Shown in pieces: positions 33,763-41,028 of a stretch of 46,294 bases of DNA (position 1 is the stretch's first letter; every line of letters starts with the position of its first letter). The stretch is from M3007 sp031398055. Its GTDB lineage: Bacteria > Bacteroidota > Bacteroidia > Chitinophagales > Saprospiraceae. Made by a program: the position numbers and the translations under genes. Location of the stretch: the NCBI GenBank assembly GCA_031398055.1, contig JANNMS010000217.1:1-46294 (forward strand), read 5' to 3'. Under the pieces are notes generated by a model that searched no databases, was not told where the DNA came from, and saw nothing but the letters and a program-made list of their open reading frames with translations.

Positions 33763-34464
33763 TTATTCGTCCATCCGAAATTTAAAACCGACGCCGTGAA
33801 TATTTTCAACTTTAATCGTCTCGTCATTTTGCAAATACTTCCGCAACCGCGAGACAAAAACATCGAGGCTGCGACCGAGAAAGTAATCGTCTTTTCCCCA
33901 AAGTTGAATCAAAATGTGGGAGCGTTTCACGACTTGATTTCGGTGTTCGTAAAACATTTTCAGCAGGTCGGCCTCTTTTTGGGTGAGCGTTTCGGGCGGC
34001 TCATTTTGGAAGGCGAGCGAGAGGTTTTTGTGGTCAAAGTTGTATTTTCCGATGCTCACAGGAGTTGAGGTCCGCAAAATATTGGCGTATTTCGTGCGCC
34101 GCAGGAAAATATCAATTTTCAAAAGCAACTCCTCGATGCTGAACGGTTTGGTGATGTAATCGTCCGCGCCGAGCGTCAAACCGTGAATTTTGTCCTGTTT
34201 CAAACTTTTTGCCGAGAGGAAAATGATGGGCACTTGCTCGTCGCGTTTCCGAATTTCCTGCGCGAGCGTGAACCCGTCCACTTCCGGCAGCATCACATCG
34301 AGGATGCAAAGGTCAAATTTGTTGTTGATGATGGCTTTCATCGCGATTTTGCCGTCGGCGGCGTGGGTCACGTGGTAACCATTGAGTTCGAGGTTGTCGC
34401 GGGTAACGAAACTGAGGCTTTCGTCATCTTCTACGTAAAAAATATGTGCTTTATCGTTTGCCAT
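33763..34464 (-). CDS. OmpR-family response regulator
   Basis: This 233-aa two-component DNA-binding regulator has a receiver domain (about 5-120) with the acidic pair D13/D14, phosphoacceptor D56 (CILDVMLP) and K106 (TKPF), and a winged-helix output domain (about 135-231, with LTQKEADLLKMF and VSRLRKYLQND). No histidine kinase gene is next to it, so it is an orphan here. It has one of the best promoters in the window. Confidence 0.95.
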   Translation of the reverse strand: MANDKAHIFYVEDDESLSFVTRDNLELNGYHVTHAADGKIAMKAIINNKFDLCILDVMLPEVDGFTLAQEIRKRDEQVPIIFLSAKSLKQDKIHGLTLGADDYITKPFSIEELLLKIDIFLRRTKYANILRTSTPVSIGKYNFDHKNLSLAFQNEPPETLTQKEADLLKMFYEHRNQVVKRSHILIQLWGKDDYFLGRSLDVFVSRLRKYLQNDETIKVENIHGVGFKFRMDE

Positions 34465-34537
34465 TGTTGGTGAGTTATTAGTTATAAGTTGCCAGTTATT
34501 TGGGCAAAAATTTCAATATTTTGAAATTTCGGTGCGG

Positions 34538-34566
34538 CAAACATAAACAAGATTAAGGAGTTCGCA
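34538..34566 (-). promoter_or_regulatory. Promoter of the response-regulator gene
   Basis: On the minus strand a -33 TTG (34564-34566), an 18-base spacer and the -7 TATGTTTG (34538-34545) lie 74 bases upstream of the ATG. An AAATTTCAA/TTGAAATTT hairpin (34509-34530) in the leader may be a protein-binding or structural site. Confidence 0.65.
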
Positions 34567-34604
34567 AATTTTTGAGCGCATCACAAATTATTTCAAAACT
34601 CGAA

Positions 34605-35675
34605 TCACCACCGAATCAAAGCCGATGCCCAAGTGAATCCACTGCCAAAAGCAGCCAGGCAAACGAGGTCGCCGGACTGGATTTTCCCCGCTTCCCATGC
34701 CTCGGAAAGTGCAATCGGAACGCTGGCGGCGGTGGTATTTCCATATTTTTGGATGTTGTTCCAAACTTGGTCGTCGCGCAGCCGCAGCGCACGTTGGACA
34801 AATTGAGAAATCCGCAAATTGGCTTGGTGCGGAATCAACATTGAAATATCTGAAATCTCCAAACCGACCTCGGCCAACGCCTCTTTTATCACTTCCGGAA
34901 ATTTTTGCACCGCCATTTTGAAAACAAACTGGCCTTCCATATTTGGGAAAATATCTTGGTCGGCAATCATTTTTGGGGTGATGAAAATTTCACCAAAAAC
35001 GTCGCCGGGCGGATAGCCAAAATCAGTTTCGTCGCCCAGTTTTTTGGCATGATAACCGCCGTGCGCACCGGGATTTATGAAAGCCAATTTTTCGGCAAAC
35101 GTCCCATCGGAATGCAGTTTTGTGGTCAAAATGCCCCGGTTTGGTTCGTCAGTCGGCTGCAAAATCGCCGCGCCCGCGCCGTCGCCAAAAATTACGGTGA
35201 CATTTCGGCCGCGCGTCGAAAAATCCAAACCCATTGAGTGCATTTCGGAGCCGACGACGAGCACGTTTTTGTACATCCCCGTTTTCACAAATTGGTCGCC
35301 GATGCTCAAGGCGTATAAAAATCCACTGCACTGATTTCGAATGTCCAGCGCACCGATTTCGGTTTTCGTGATGCCCAGTTCGCGTTGCAAAAGCACGCCG
35401 CAGCCAGGAAAATAATAGTCTGGCGAGAGCGTCGCGAAAATGATAAAATCGATTTCTTCGGGTGAAATTCCGGCGCGTTCGCAGGCGATTTTGGTGGCTT
35501 CGGCGGCCATAGTTGTGGTGGTTTCTTCGTGTTTTTTGCCGTAGCGACGTTCGCGGATTCCGGTGCGTTCTTGAATCCATTCGTCGGTGGTGTCCATCAC
35601 TTTTATCAGGTCGGCGTTCGTGACCACGCGTTCGGGGAGATAGTGGCCGATGCCTGCGATTTTAGTTTTTTTCAT
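34605..35675 (-). CDS. fabH: 3-oxoacyl-ACP synthase III (FabH-type)
   Basis: This 356-aa thiolase-fold enzyme condenses an acyl-CoA primer with malonyl-ACP to start fatty-acid synthesis. The Cys-His-Asn triad is C116 (NQCSGF), H283 (PHQANLRI) and N313 (YGNTTAASVP). It is somewhat longer than E. coli FabH (317 aa), with an insert around 200-235, a form seen in Bacteroidota. Paralogues may act in other lipid or polyketide starts. It is 54 bases from folP, so the two are probably co-transcribed. Confidence 0.9.
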   Translation of the reverse strand: MKKTKIAGIGHYLPERVVTNADLIKVMDTTDEWIQERTGIRERRYGKKHEETTTTMAAEATKIACERAGISPEEIDFIIFATLSPDYYFPGCGVLLQRELGITKTEIGALDIRNQCSGFLYALSIGDQFVKTGMYKNVLVVGSEMHSMGLDFSTRGRNVTVIFGDGAGAAILQPTDEPNRGILTTKLHSDGTFAEKLAFINPGAHGGYHAKKLGDETDFGYPPGDVFGEIFITPKMIADQDIFPNMEGQFVFKMAVQKFPEVIKEALAEVGLEISDISMLIPHQANLRISQFVQRALRLRDDQVWNNIQKYGNTTAASVPIALSEAWEAGKIQSGDLVCLAAFGSGFTWASALIRW

Positions 35676-35714
35676 TATTATTATTGATAAATAAATTATT
35701 TAGTATTGGAAGTT

Positions 35715-35758
35715 GGAATTTATTCCGACTAAAACTTGACAGGGTCGGAATAAATTCC
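35715..35758. repeat. Inverted repeat overlapping the 3' end of folP
   Basis: GGAATTTATTCCGAC (35715-35729) is repeated inverted at 35744-35758 with a 14-base loop. The right arm lies in the last folP codons (GIYSDPV) and the left arm just after the stop, so the hairpin has intruded into or been domesticated by the coding end. Confidence 0.8.
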
Positions 35759-36574
35759 GATCTCCAAGCACATTTTTATCACCTCGTTTGCCGCTCGAAC
35801 ATCGTGCGCCCGCAAAATTTTCGCACCTTGTTGCAAGGCAAAAACATGCAGTGCCGCCGTCCCAACCAAAGCATTTTCGGGAGTCGTTTTCAAGGTTTTC
35901 CAGACCATACTTTTTCGAGAAACACCGGCCAAAATGGGCAAATCTAAGATTTTGAAAACCTGCATTTTTCGCAAAATTTCAAAGTTGTGGGCAATCGTTT
36001 TTCCAAAACCAAAACCTGGGTCGAGGATGATGTCCGCCACGCCAAGTTCCCGCAATTTACCCACTTCACGGATGAAATAATCCAAAATTTCCTGCACCAC
36101 GTCATCATATTTTGGTTCGAGGTGCATGGTTTGTGGCGTGCCTTTGATGTGGGACAATATATATGGTGTGCCAAGACGTGCCGCCGTTCGAAACATTTTC
36201 GGGTCAAATTGGCCTCCGGAAATGTCGTTTATGATTTTCGCGCCCGATTTGAGGGCCAATTCTGCGACGCCCGACCGAAAAGTATCTACTGAAATCACCG
36301 CCTCCGGAAATTCACGGAAGACGGCTTCGATTGCCGGGATCAACCTTTTTTTTTCATCTTCTCCGCTGACTTCGGCTGCGCCCGGTCGCGTCGAAACCGC
36401 TCCAAAATCAAGGATTGCCGCGTTTTCGGAAAGCATTTTTTCGGCTTGCCGCAGGGTTTCATCTAAATTTTGCAGGCGGCTTCCTTCAAAAAAAGAATCC
36501 GGGGTCAGGTTCAAAATACCCATGACCACCGGTTTTGATAAATCGAGCAATTTTTCTCCGCAACGGATTGTCAT
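35729..36574 (-). CDS. folP: Dihydropteroate synthase
   Basis: This 281-aa enzyme joins p-aminobenzoate to dihydropterin pyrophosphate in folate synthesis, the target of sulfonamides. Motifs include GILNLTPDSF (19-28), ILDFGAVSTRPGA (54-66), SVDTFRSG, INDISGG, DPGFGFGKT and GVSRKS. The frame continues to 36649, but the ATG at 36574 (MTIRCGEKLL) begins the family homology. It is upstream of fabH in the same direction. Confidence 0.95.
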   Translation of the reverse strand: MTIRCGEKLLDLSKPVVMGILNLTPDSFFEGSRLQNLDETLRQAEKMLSENAAILDFGAVSTRPGAAEVSGEDEKKRLIPAIEAVFREFPEAVISVDTFRSGVAELALKSGAKIINDISGGQFDPKMFRTAARLGTPYILSHIKGTPQTMHLEPKYDDVVQEILDYFIREVGKLRELGVADIILDPGFGFGKTIAHNFEILRKMQVFKILDLPILAGVSRKSMVWKTLKTTPENALVGTAALHVFALQQGAKILRAHDVRAANEVIKMCLEIGIYSDPVKF

Positions 36575-36668
36575 TTTTTTTTTGATAAATGGTTTTTGGT
36601 GGAATGGATTTGGTTCGATTTGGCAAAAAACTAATTCCCCAATTCCCAATCAACCAATAACCAATTCC

Positions 36669-36676
36669 TACTTTTG
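36669..36676 (+). promoter_or_regulatory. -7 box (TACTTTTG) for the DUF6580 gene
   Basis: An exact TAnnTTTG match 90 bases before the ATG, implying a leader of about 80 bases in which I see no known riboswitch. A one-armed word repeat (CCAATTCC variants) precedes it at 36631-36668. Confidence 0.55.
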
Positions 36677-36765
36677 CCGCACAAACTTAAAAGTAACTGC
36701 AAGCTTTTCATTTTAATTAATTGAAACGCTTGTGGCGAAACCAATTTCTAAAAATCTAAAATAAT

Positions 36766-37311
36766 ATGAAACTACGCCTTGCTCTCGGTCTTATTTTGGC
36801 TGCTGCCCTGACCCGTTTGTTGCCGCACCCGATGAATTTTACGGCAATCGGCGCGATGTCGATTTTTTCGGCGGCCTATTTTTCAAATAACAAACTGCAA
36901 CTTTTGGCTCCGGCAGCCGCGCTTTTTTTGAGCGATTTGATTTACAACAACATTATTTATCCGCAGTATTTTGACGGGTTCACGCTTTTCACTTCATGGA
37001 TTTTGTATTTTGCGATGGCCGCGATGATGTTGGCCGGATGGCTGATTTTAAAAAATGGAGTGACAATTTCGCGCGTTGTCGCGGCGAGTTTGACGGTTTC
37101 GGTGATTTTTTATCTGGTCAGCAATTTTTGGTCGTGGTACGCTTTCCCAACTTTTCCGCACACCCCGGCAGGCTTGGCGATGTGCTATGCAGCCGGCATT
37201 TTTCCGTTTTTTGTCAACACCATTTTGGGCGACCTTTTTTACTCGGCACTGCTTTTTGGCACTTTTGAATGGGTGAATCGGCGGCAATTTCAATTTGGAA
37301 TTAGGGATTAA
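36766..37311 (+). CDS. DUF6580-family integral membrane protein
   Basis: This 181-aa protein has about five or six transmembrane helices and the family start TRLLPHPMNFTAIGAMSIFS (about 16-35) with FLSDLIYNN. It resembles the substrate-binding (S) components of ECF vitamin transporters in size and topology, but no ECF ATPase genes are near and the substrate is unknown. Confidence 0.78.
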   Translation: MKLRLALGLILAAALTRLLPHPMNFTAIGAMSIFSAAYFSNNKLQLLAPAAALFLSDLIYNNIIYPQYFDGFTLFTSWILYFAMAAMMLAGWLILKNGVTISRVVAASLTVSVIFYLVSNFWSWYAFPTFPHTPAGLAMCYAAGIFPFFVNTILGDLFYSALLFGTFEWVNRRQFQFGIRD

Positions 37312-37365
37312 AAATTAGGAATGTGTCGAAAAATCCCAAATTTCTAATTCTTAATTTTAAATTCC
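37297..37365. repeat. Degenerate inverted repeat at the end of the DUF6580 gene
   Basis: Arms of 25 bases (37297-37321 and 37341-37365) agree at 19 of 25 positions. The left arm covers the last codons and stop of the DUF6580 gene. It looks like a decayed example of the other long hairpins. Confidence 0.5.
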
Positions 37366-37375
37366 TAGTTTAAAA

Positions 37376-37705
37376 ATGTTGTCTTGGGAGGATTTTGAAA
37401 AAGTAGAAATGCGCGTCGGCACAATCGTCGAAGCCGCTGATTTTCCAAAAGCACGCAACCCAGCGTTTCAACTTTTGATAGATTTTGGCGAATTTGGCAT
37501 GAAACGAAGTTCTGCCCAAATCACGAAATTGTATTCAAAAACGGATTTGGTGGGCAAACAAATCATCGCGGTCGTCAATTTTCCACCGAAGCAAATTGCC
37601 AATTTCGTCTCCGAATGTTTGGTTTTGGGGGTAGTCGGCGACGAAAAAGCGGTCACACTTTTGCAACCCGAACGGGCGGTGGAAAATGGGAAACGTATCG
37701 CCTGA
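37376..37705 (+). CDS. csaA: CsaA-type tRNA-binding protein
   Basis: This 109-aa protein is a stand-alone tRNA-binding OB domain like B. subtilis CsaA, a reported secretion-linked chaperone. Signatures are VEMRVGTIVEA (10-20), a central FGMKRSSAQITKLY and NFPPKQI. It is 33 bases upstream of the Rpn nuclease gene in the same direction. Confidence 0.92.
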   Translation: MLSWEDFEKVEMRVGTIVEAADFPKARNPAFQLLIDFGEFGMKRSSAQITKLYSKTDLVGKQIIAVVNFPPKQIANFVSECLVLGVVGDEKAVTLLQPERAVENGKRIA

Positions 37706-37738
37706 ATTGATTTTTTACCCAAAAATTGAAAATTTACT

Positions 37739-38791
37739 ATGAAAGATACCCCTGCTTTTTCGTTGATGACGGCCAAACCGCACGACCATTATTTCAAATC
37801 GGTTGGTTCGATTCCCGAGGTTGCCATCGAACTTTTAAAGGTAGGACTTCCGAAGAAAGTATTAAAAAAGTTGCGGTTGGAAACTTTGTCCACCGAGCCG
37901 ACTTCATTCATTGATGAAGGCTTGCAGGAACATCTTTCAGATCTAATTTACACTTGCGAACTCAAAAAGGGCGGGGAAAAAATCAGGGTTTGTCTTCTTT
38001 TTGAACACAAACGGAAAATCTCGCAGCGGGAACTGATCCTGCAAATCATTCGGTACATCCTCAATATTTTGGAAGATGACCTTCGAAATGACCGCGAAGG
38101 TTTTACGTTGCCGATTCCGATAATAATTTACAATGGCGAGGAAAAATGGGACGAATTGCAGATGCGTGATTTGTTTGAAAAATTGCCAAACGAACTCAAA
38201 AAGTACCTGCTTGATTTTGAATACGAGGCCATCAATTTGAATAAAATGTCGGATGAAAATATTCTGGCTATGCGCGACACGATGCTCGTCCGGAATATTT
38301 TTTTGGCCATGAAACACGCGTGGGATGATGAATTTTACAAAAACAACATCCCCAACTTGCTTATTTTTGAGGCGGAAAATATGAACCTCAGTGTTTTGCA
38401 AATACTTGCGAACCTCACGATTTCATACATTATCAATGTTTCATCAATTAAAAAAGAAGAAGTTATGCAAGCCACACAAGTTTTGCCAGCAGATTTGAGA
38501 GCTGGTGTAAAAACCACAGCAATGATGCTTTTTGAAGAAGGCCTTGAAAAAGGCGTGAAAAAAGGTGAAAAAAAAGGCATGGAAAAAGGCAGGGATGAAG
38601 GCATGAACACCGCAGTCATCCAATTTTTGGCCAAATTTCCGAAAAGCACGGACAATGAAGTGGCAGAAATATTTAACCTGCCTGTTTTGAGGGTGAAAAA
38701 TCTGCGCGAGGAATTGCAAAATGCGGCACAAGCAAAAACCACCTCGATTCAAAATTCCAAAAAGACCTCGAAAAAAGGAAAGACCCTCTAA
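37739..38791 (+). CDS. Rpn-family nuclease (recombination-promoting, PD-(D/E)XK)
   Basis: This 350-aa protein matches the Rpn (transposase_31/PDDEXK) family, DNA endonucleases some of which act in phage defence. The N-terminal signature PHDHYFKSV (14-22) leads to the catalytic core D68 (SDLIY), E89 and K91 (FEHK). The C-terminal third has a KG-rich repeat of four-residue period (EKGVKKGEKKGMEKGRDEG, 270-288), then a helical tail and a Lys/Ser-rich end. In-frame ATGs at 38522, 38525, 38579 and 38603 (M262, M263, M281, M289) could yield a short C-terminal product, as known for E. coli rpn genes. No transposon ends are seen. The next gene starts eight bases on. Confidence 0.88.
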   Translation: MKDTPAFSLMTAKPHDHYFKSVGSIPEVAIELLKVGLPKKVLKKLRLETLSTEPTSFIDEGLQEHLSDLIYTCELKKGGEKIRVCLLFEHKRKISQRELILQIIRYILNILEDDLRNDREGFTLPIPIIIYNGEEKWDELQMRDLFEKLPNELKKYLLDFEYEAINLNKMSDENILAMRDTMLVRNIFLAMKHAWDDEFYKNNIPNLLIFEAENMNLSVLQILANLTISYIINVSSIKKEEVMQATQVLPADLRAGVKTTAMMLFEEGLEKGVKKGEKKGMEKGRDEGMNTAVIQFLAKFPKSTDNEVAEIFNLPVLRVKNLREELQNAAQAKTTSIQNSKKTSKKGKTL

Positions 38792-38798
38792 AAATTTC

Positions 38799-39344
38799 AT
38801 GGCAAAAAAATCAAAACCCAACCTCGTCCCCAAAAAAGTATCCGACTCCAAAACCGTGATGACCGAGATTATCATGCCCAACGACACAAATCCGATGGGC
38901 AATTTGATGGGCGGTTATTTGATGCGTTGGATGGACATTGTTTGCGCGATTGCCGCCGGAAAACACGCCGAAGCGCACGTCGTGACGGCTGCGGTTGACC
39001 ACATTTCTTTCCAAAATCCCATCCGTCTCGGCGACGTGATTACCCTCGAAGCCAGCGTGACCCGTTCTTTTACGACCTCGGTCGAGGTTTATGTCGAGGT
39101 TTTTGCAAACGATGTGAAAGGCCAAAACCCGCGCCGCTGCAACCACGCCTATTTTACTTTCGTGGCCTTAGACGATGATCGAAAAACGCCACGCCCCGTG
39201 CCGCCCGTGCTGCCGCTTTCTTCCGAAGAACAAAATTTATTCGAAGGTGCGGCGCGCCGCCGCGAGATGCGCTTGATTTTGGCAGGCCGAATCAAACCAA
39301 AAGACGCGACCGAAGTGCGGAAATTTTTCTCCGATCTGGAGTAG
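38799..39344 (+). CDS. Hotdog-fold acyl-CoA thioesterase (YciA-like)
   Basis: This 181-aa cytoplasmic enzyme would hydrolyse acyl-CoA to the free acid. It shows the hotdog-fold motif PNDTNPMGNLMGGYLMRWMD (33-52), then DHISFQNPIRLGDVI and TRSFTTSVEVYVEVFA. An N-terminal basic stretch (MAKKSKPNLVPKK) precedes the fold. A longer frame from 38721 overlaps the Rpn end and was rejected. Confidence 0.9.
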   Translation: MAKKSKPNLVPKKVSDSKTVMTEIIMPNDTNPMGNLMGGYLMRWMDIVCAIAAGKHAEAHVVTAAVDHISFQNPIRLGDVITLEASVTRSFTTSVEVYVEVFANDVKGQNPRRCNHAYFTFVALDDDRKTPRPVPPVLPLSSEEQNLFEGAARRREMRLILAGRIKPKDATEVRKFFSDLE

Positions 39345-39400
39345 TTTTTTGGAAAAATTTTTCGAAAATTGCCTCAAAATCAAATCAAAAATATCGAAAA

Positions 39401-39883
39401 ATGGAAAACGCACCGACCGCCGAAATGACCCCAGCAGAATACCTGAAACAAAGGATTGACAATCAAATCAATTGGTATTCCGACAAAAGCACGCGCAACA
39501 AACGCGGGTTTTATTTCTGTCAAACGATGGTCATTTGTTGCGGCGCACTGATCCCAATCCTGATCGGATACTCCGACAATTGGAATGTTTTGAAATATGT
39601 CGCGGGCGTTTTGGGTGTTTTGATCGTGGTTCTGGAAGGAATTTCCAACCTCAAAAAATACAAGGAAAATTGGATGTCCTACCGATTGACGGGCGAATCG
39701 TTGCTCCGCGAAAAATTACTTTACCAAAACCAGGTCGGCGAATTTCAGGACGAACCCTACGATTTTAAGGTTTTTGTCCTAAAATGCGAGCAAATCATGT
39801 CCGGCGAAAATGCAAATTGGGTAAAAACCTGGGAGAAAAAAGATTCAAAACCTGATAAAAAAGACGACAAAAAGGAAGATTGA
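39401..39883 (+). CDS. DUF4231 family membrane protein
   Basis: This 160-aa protein has two adjacent transmembrane helices (about 42-60, ICCGALIPILIGYS; 65-84, KYVAGVLGVLIVVLEG) and the DUF4231 pattern QINWYSDKSTRNKR before them. The charged tail is rich in Lys and Asp. Such proteins are of unknown function and in some genomes sit beside effector or signalling genes; nothing here supports that. It ends before a bidirectional terminator. Confidence 0.8.
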   Translation: MENAPTAEMTPAEYLKQRIDNQINWYSDKSTRNKRGFYFCQTMVICCGALIPILIGYSDNWNVLKYVAGVLGVLIVVLEGISNLKKYKENWMSYRLTGESLLREKLLYQNQVGEFQDEPYDFKVFVLKCEQIMSGENANWVKTWEKKDSKPDKKDDKKED

Positions 39884-39897
39884 GTTTTTAAATAATT

Positions 39898-39937
39898 AAA
39901 AAAGCCCATTTCGATTTTTTTCGAAATGGGCTTTTTT
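39898..39937. terminator. Bidirectional terminator between DUF4231 and DUF58 genes
   Basis: A perfect 17-bp stem (39898-39914 with 39921-39937), loop TTTTTT, flanked by A and T runs. It serves both convergent genes. Confidence 0.93.
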
Positions 39938-39972
39938 AATTTCCAAATATCTCAATTTCCCAATATCTCAAC

Positions 39973-40911
39973 TCAACCCATTTTCGCCCGTTTCGTCATC
40001 CAAGTTTGCAAAACCGGGTAAAAACCTTTTTGGATATCCGCCTCGACAAAATCAATTTTGAATTGGAGGCATTTCATTTTCAAAGCCTCGACAAATTTCC
40101 CGACCTGCTCGGTGTAAAATTCCTTGACTTGGTTCGGTTGAAGTTTTACCTGTTCGCCCGTTTCCATGTCCACAAAAATGTACGGACGATTTTCAAATTC
40201 AAAATCAAGTTCCTTCGATTTGTCGGTCACATGAAAAAGAATGACCTCGTGTTTGTTGTACCGCAAATGTTGGAGCGCAGAAAAAAGTGCCTCGCTGTCT
40301 TCCATCCGTTCGACGACGTCCGTAAAAATGACCACCATCGAACGTCGGTGTACCATCTCCGCAACTTGGTGGAGGCTTTTGGCGAGGTCGGTTTTTTTGC
40401 CCAATTGCGGGTTTTCAATCGCCCCTGCGAGTTGGCTGAGGAGTAATCGAAAATGAACTGTGCTGCTTTTTTCTTTCGTTGTCGAGCGTAATTCGTCATC
40501 AAAAATGGTCAAACCAAATGCATCCCGCTGCTTTTTCAAAGCATACATCAAAACTGCCGCAGCTTGCGCCGAAAACGAAAGTTTGTTTTTGAACTTGAAT
40601 TTTTCAGGATTTTTTTCGTCCCACGGAAAATACATCGTCGAACTCGCATCCACCACGATGTGGCAGCGCAGGTTGGTTTCTTCCTCAAATTTTTTGGAAA
40701 AAAGTTTGTCCGTGCGTCCATAAACTTTCCAATCAATGCTCCGCGTGCTTTCGCCAACATTGTAAAGCCGGTGTTCGGCAAATTCGACCGAAAAACCATG
40801 AAAAGGGCTTTTGTGCAGCCCCACGATAAATCCCTCAACGACCTGCTGCGCCAACAATTCCAAATTGCTGCCCAGCCCACGGATGTCCTGACTTTCTAAA
40901 ATTTCGTGCAT
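39973..40911 (-). CDS. DUF58 domain protein
   Basis: This 312-aa protein belongs to the DUF58 family, a von Willebrand A-like fold often encoded with MoxR ATPases and Bat proteins. The signature GFSVEFAEHRLYNVGESTRS is followed by DWKVYGRTDKLFSKKFEEE and the MIDAS-like DASSTMYF. There is no membrane anchor. No MoxR gene is next to it; the BatD-type genes are about 25 kb away. Confidence 0.9.
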   Translation of the reverse strand: MHEILESQDIRGLGSNLELLAQQVVEGFIVGLHKSPFHGFSVEFAEHRLYNVGESTRSIDWKVYGRTDKLFSKKFEEETNLRCHIVVDASSTMYFPWDEKNPEKFKFKNKLSFSAQAAAVLMYALKKQRDAFGLTIFDDELRSTTKEKSSTVHFRLLLSQLAGAIENPQLGKKTDLAKSLHQVAEMVHRRSMVVIFTDVVERMEDSEALFSALQHLRYNKHEVILFHVTDKSKELDFEFENRPYIFVDMETGEQVKLQPNQVKEFYTEQVGKFVEALKMKCLQFKIDFVEADIQKGFYPVLQTWMTKRAKMG

Positions 40912-40956
40912 TTATTTTTAGGTGATTTGATGATTTGAAATTGGTTGATTGGGCGG

Positions 40957-40964
40957 CAAAAGTA
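40957..40964 (-). promoter_or_regulatory. -7 box (TACTTTTG) for the DUF58 gene
   Basis: An exact TAnnTTTG match 46 bases upstream of the DUF58 ATG. A one-armed word repeat (TGATTTGATGATTTG) lies between box and gene. Confidence 0.55.
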
Positions 40965-41028
40965 CAAGACCCGTTTGCCAAAACTTATGGGTAAACGAAA
41001 AGAAATCGGATTGGTTTGAATTTGAAAT

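Noticed and set aside
37739..38791. Rpn gene as an active transposon
   Set aside because: Although Rpn proteins are often named putative transposases, no terminal inverted repeats or target duplications flank it.
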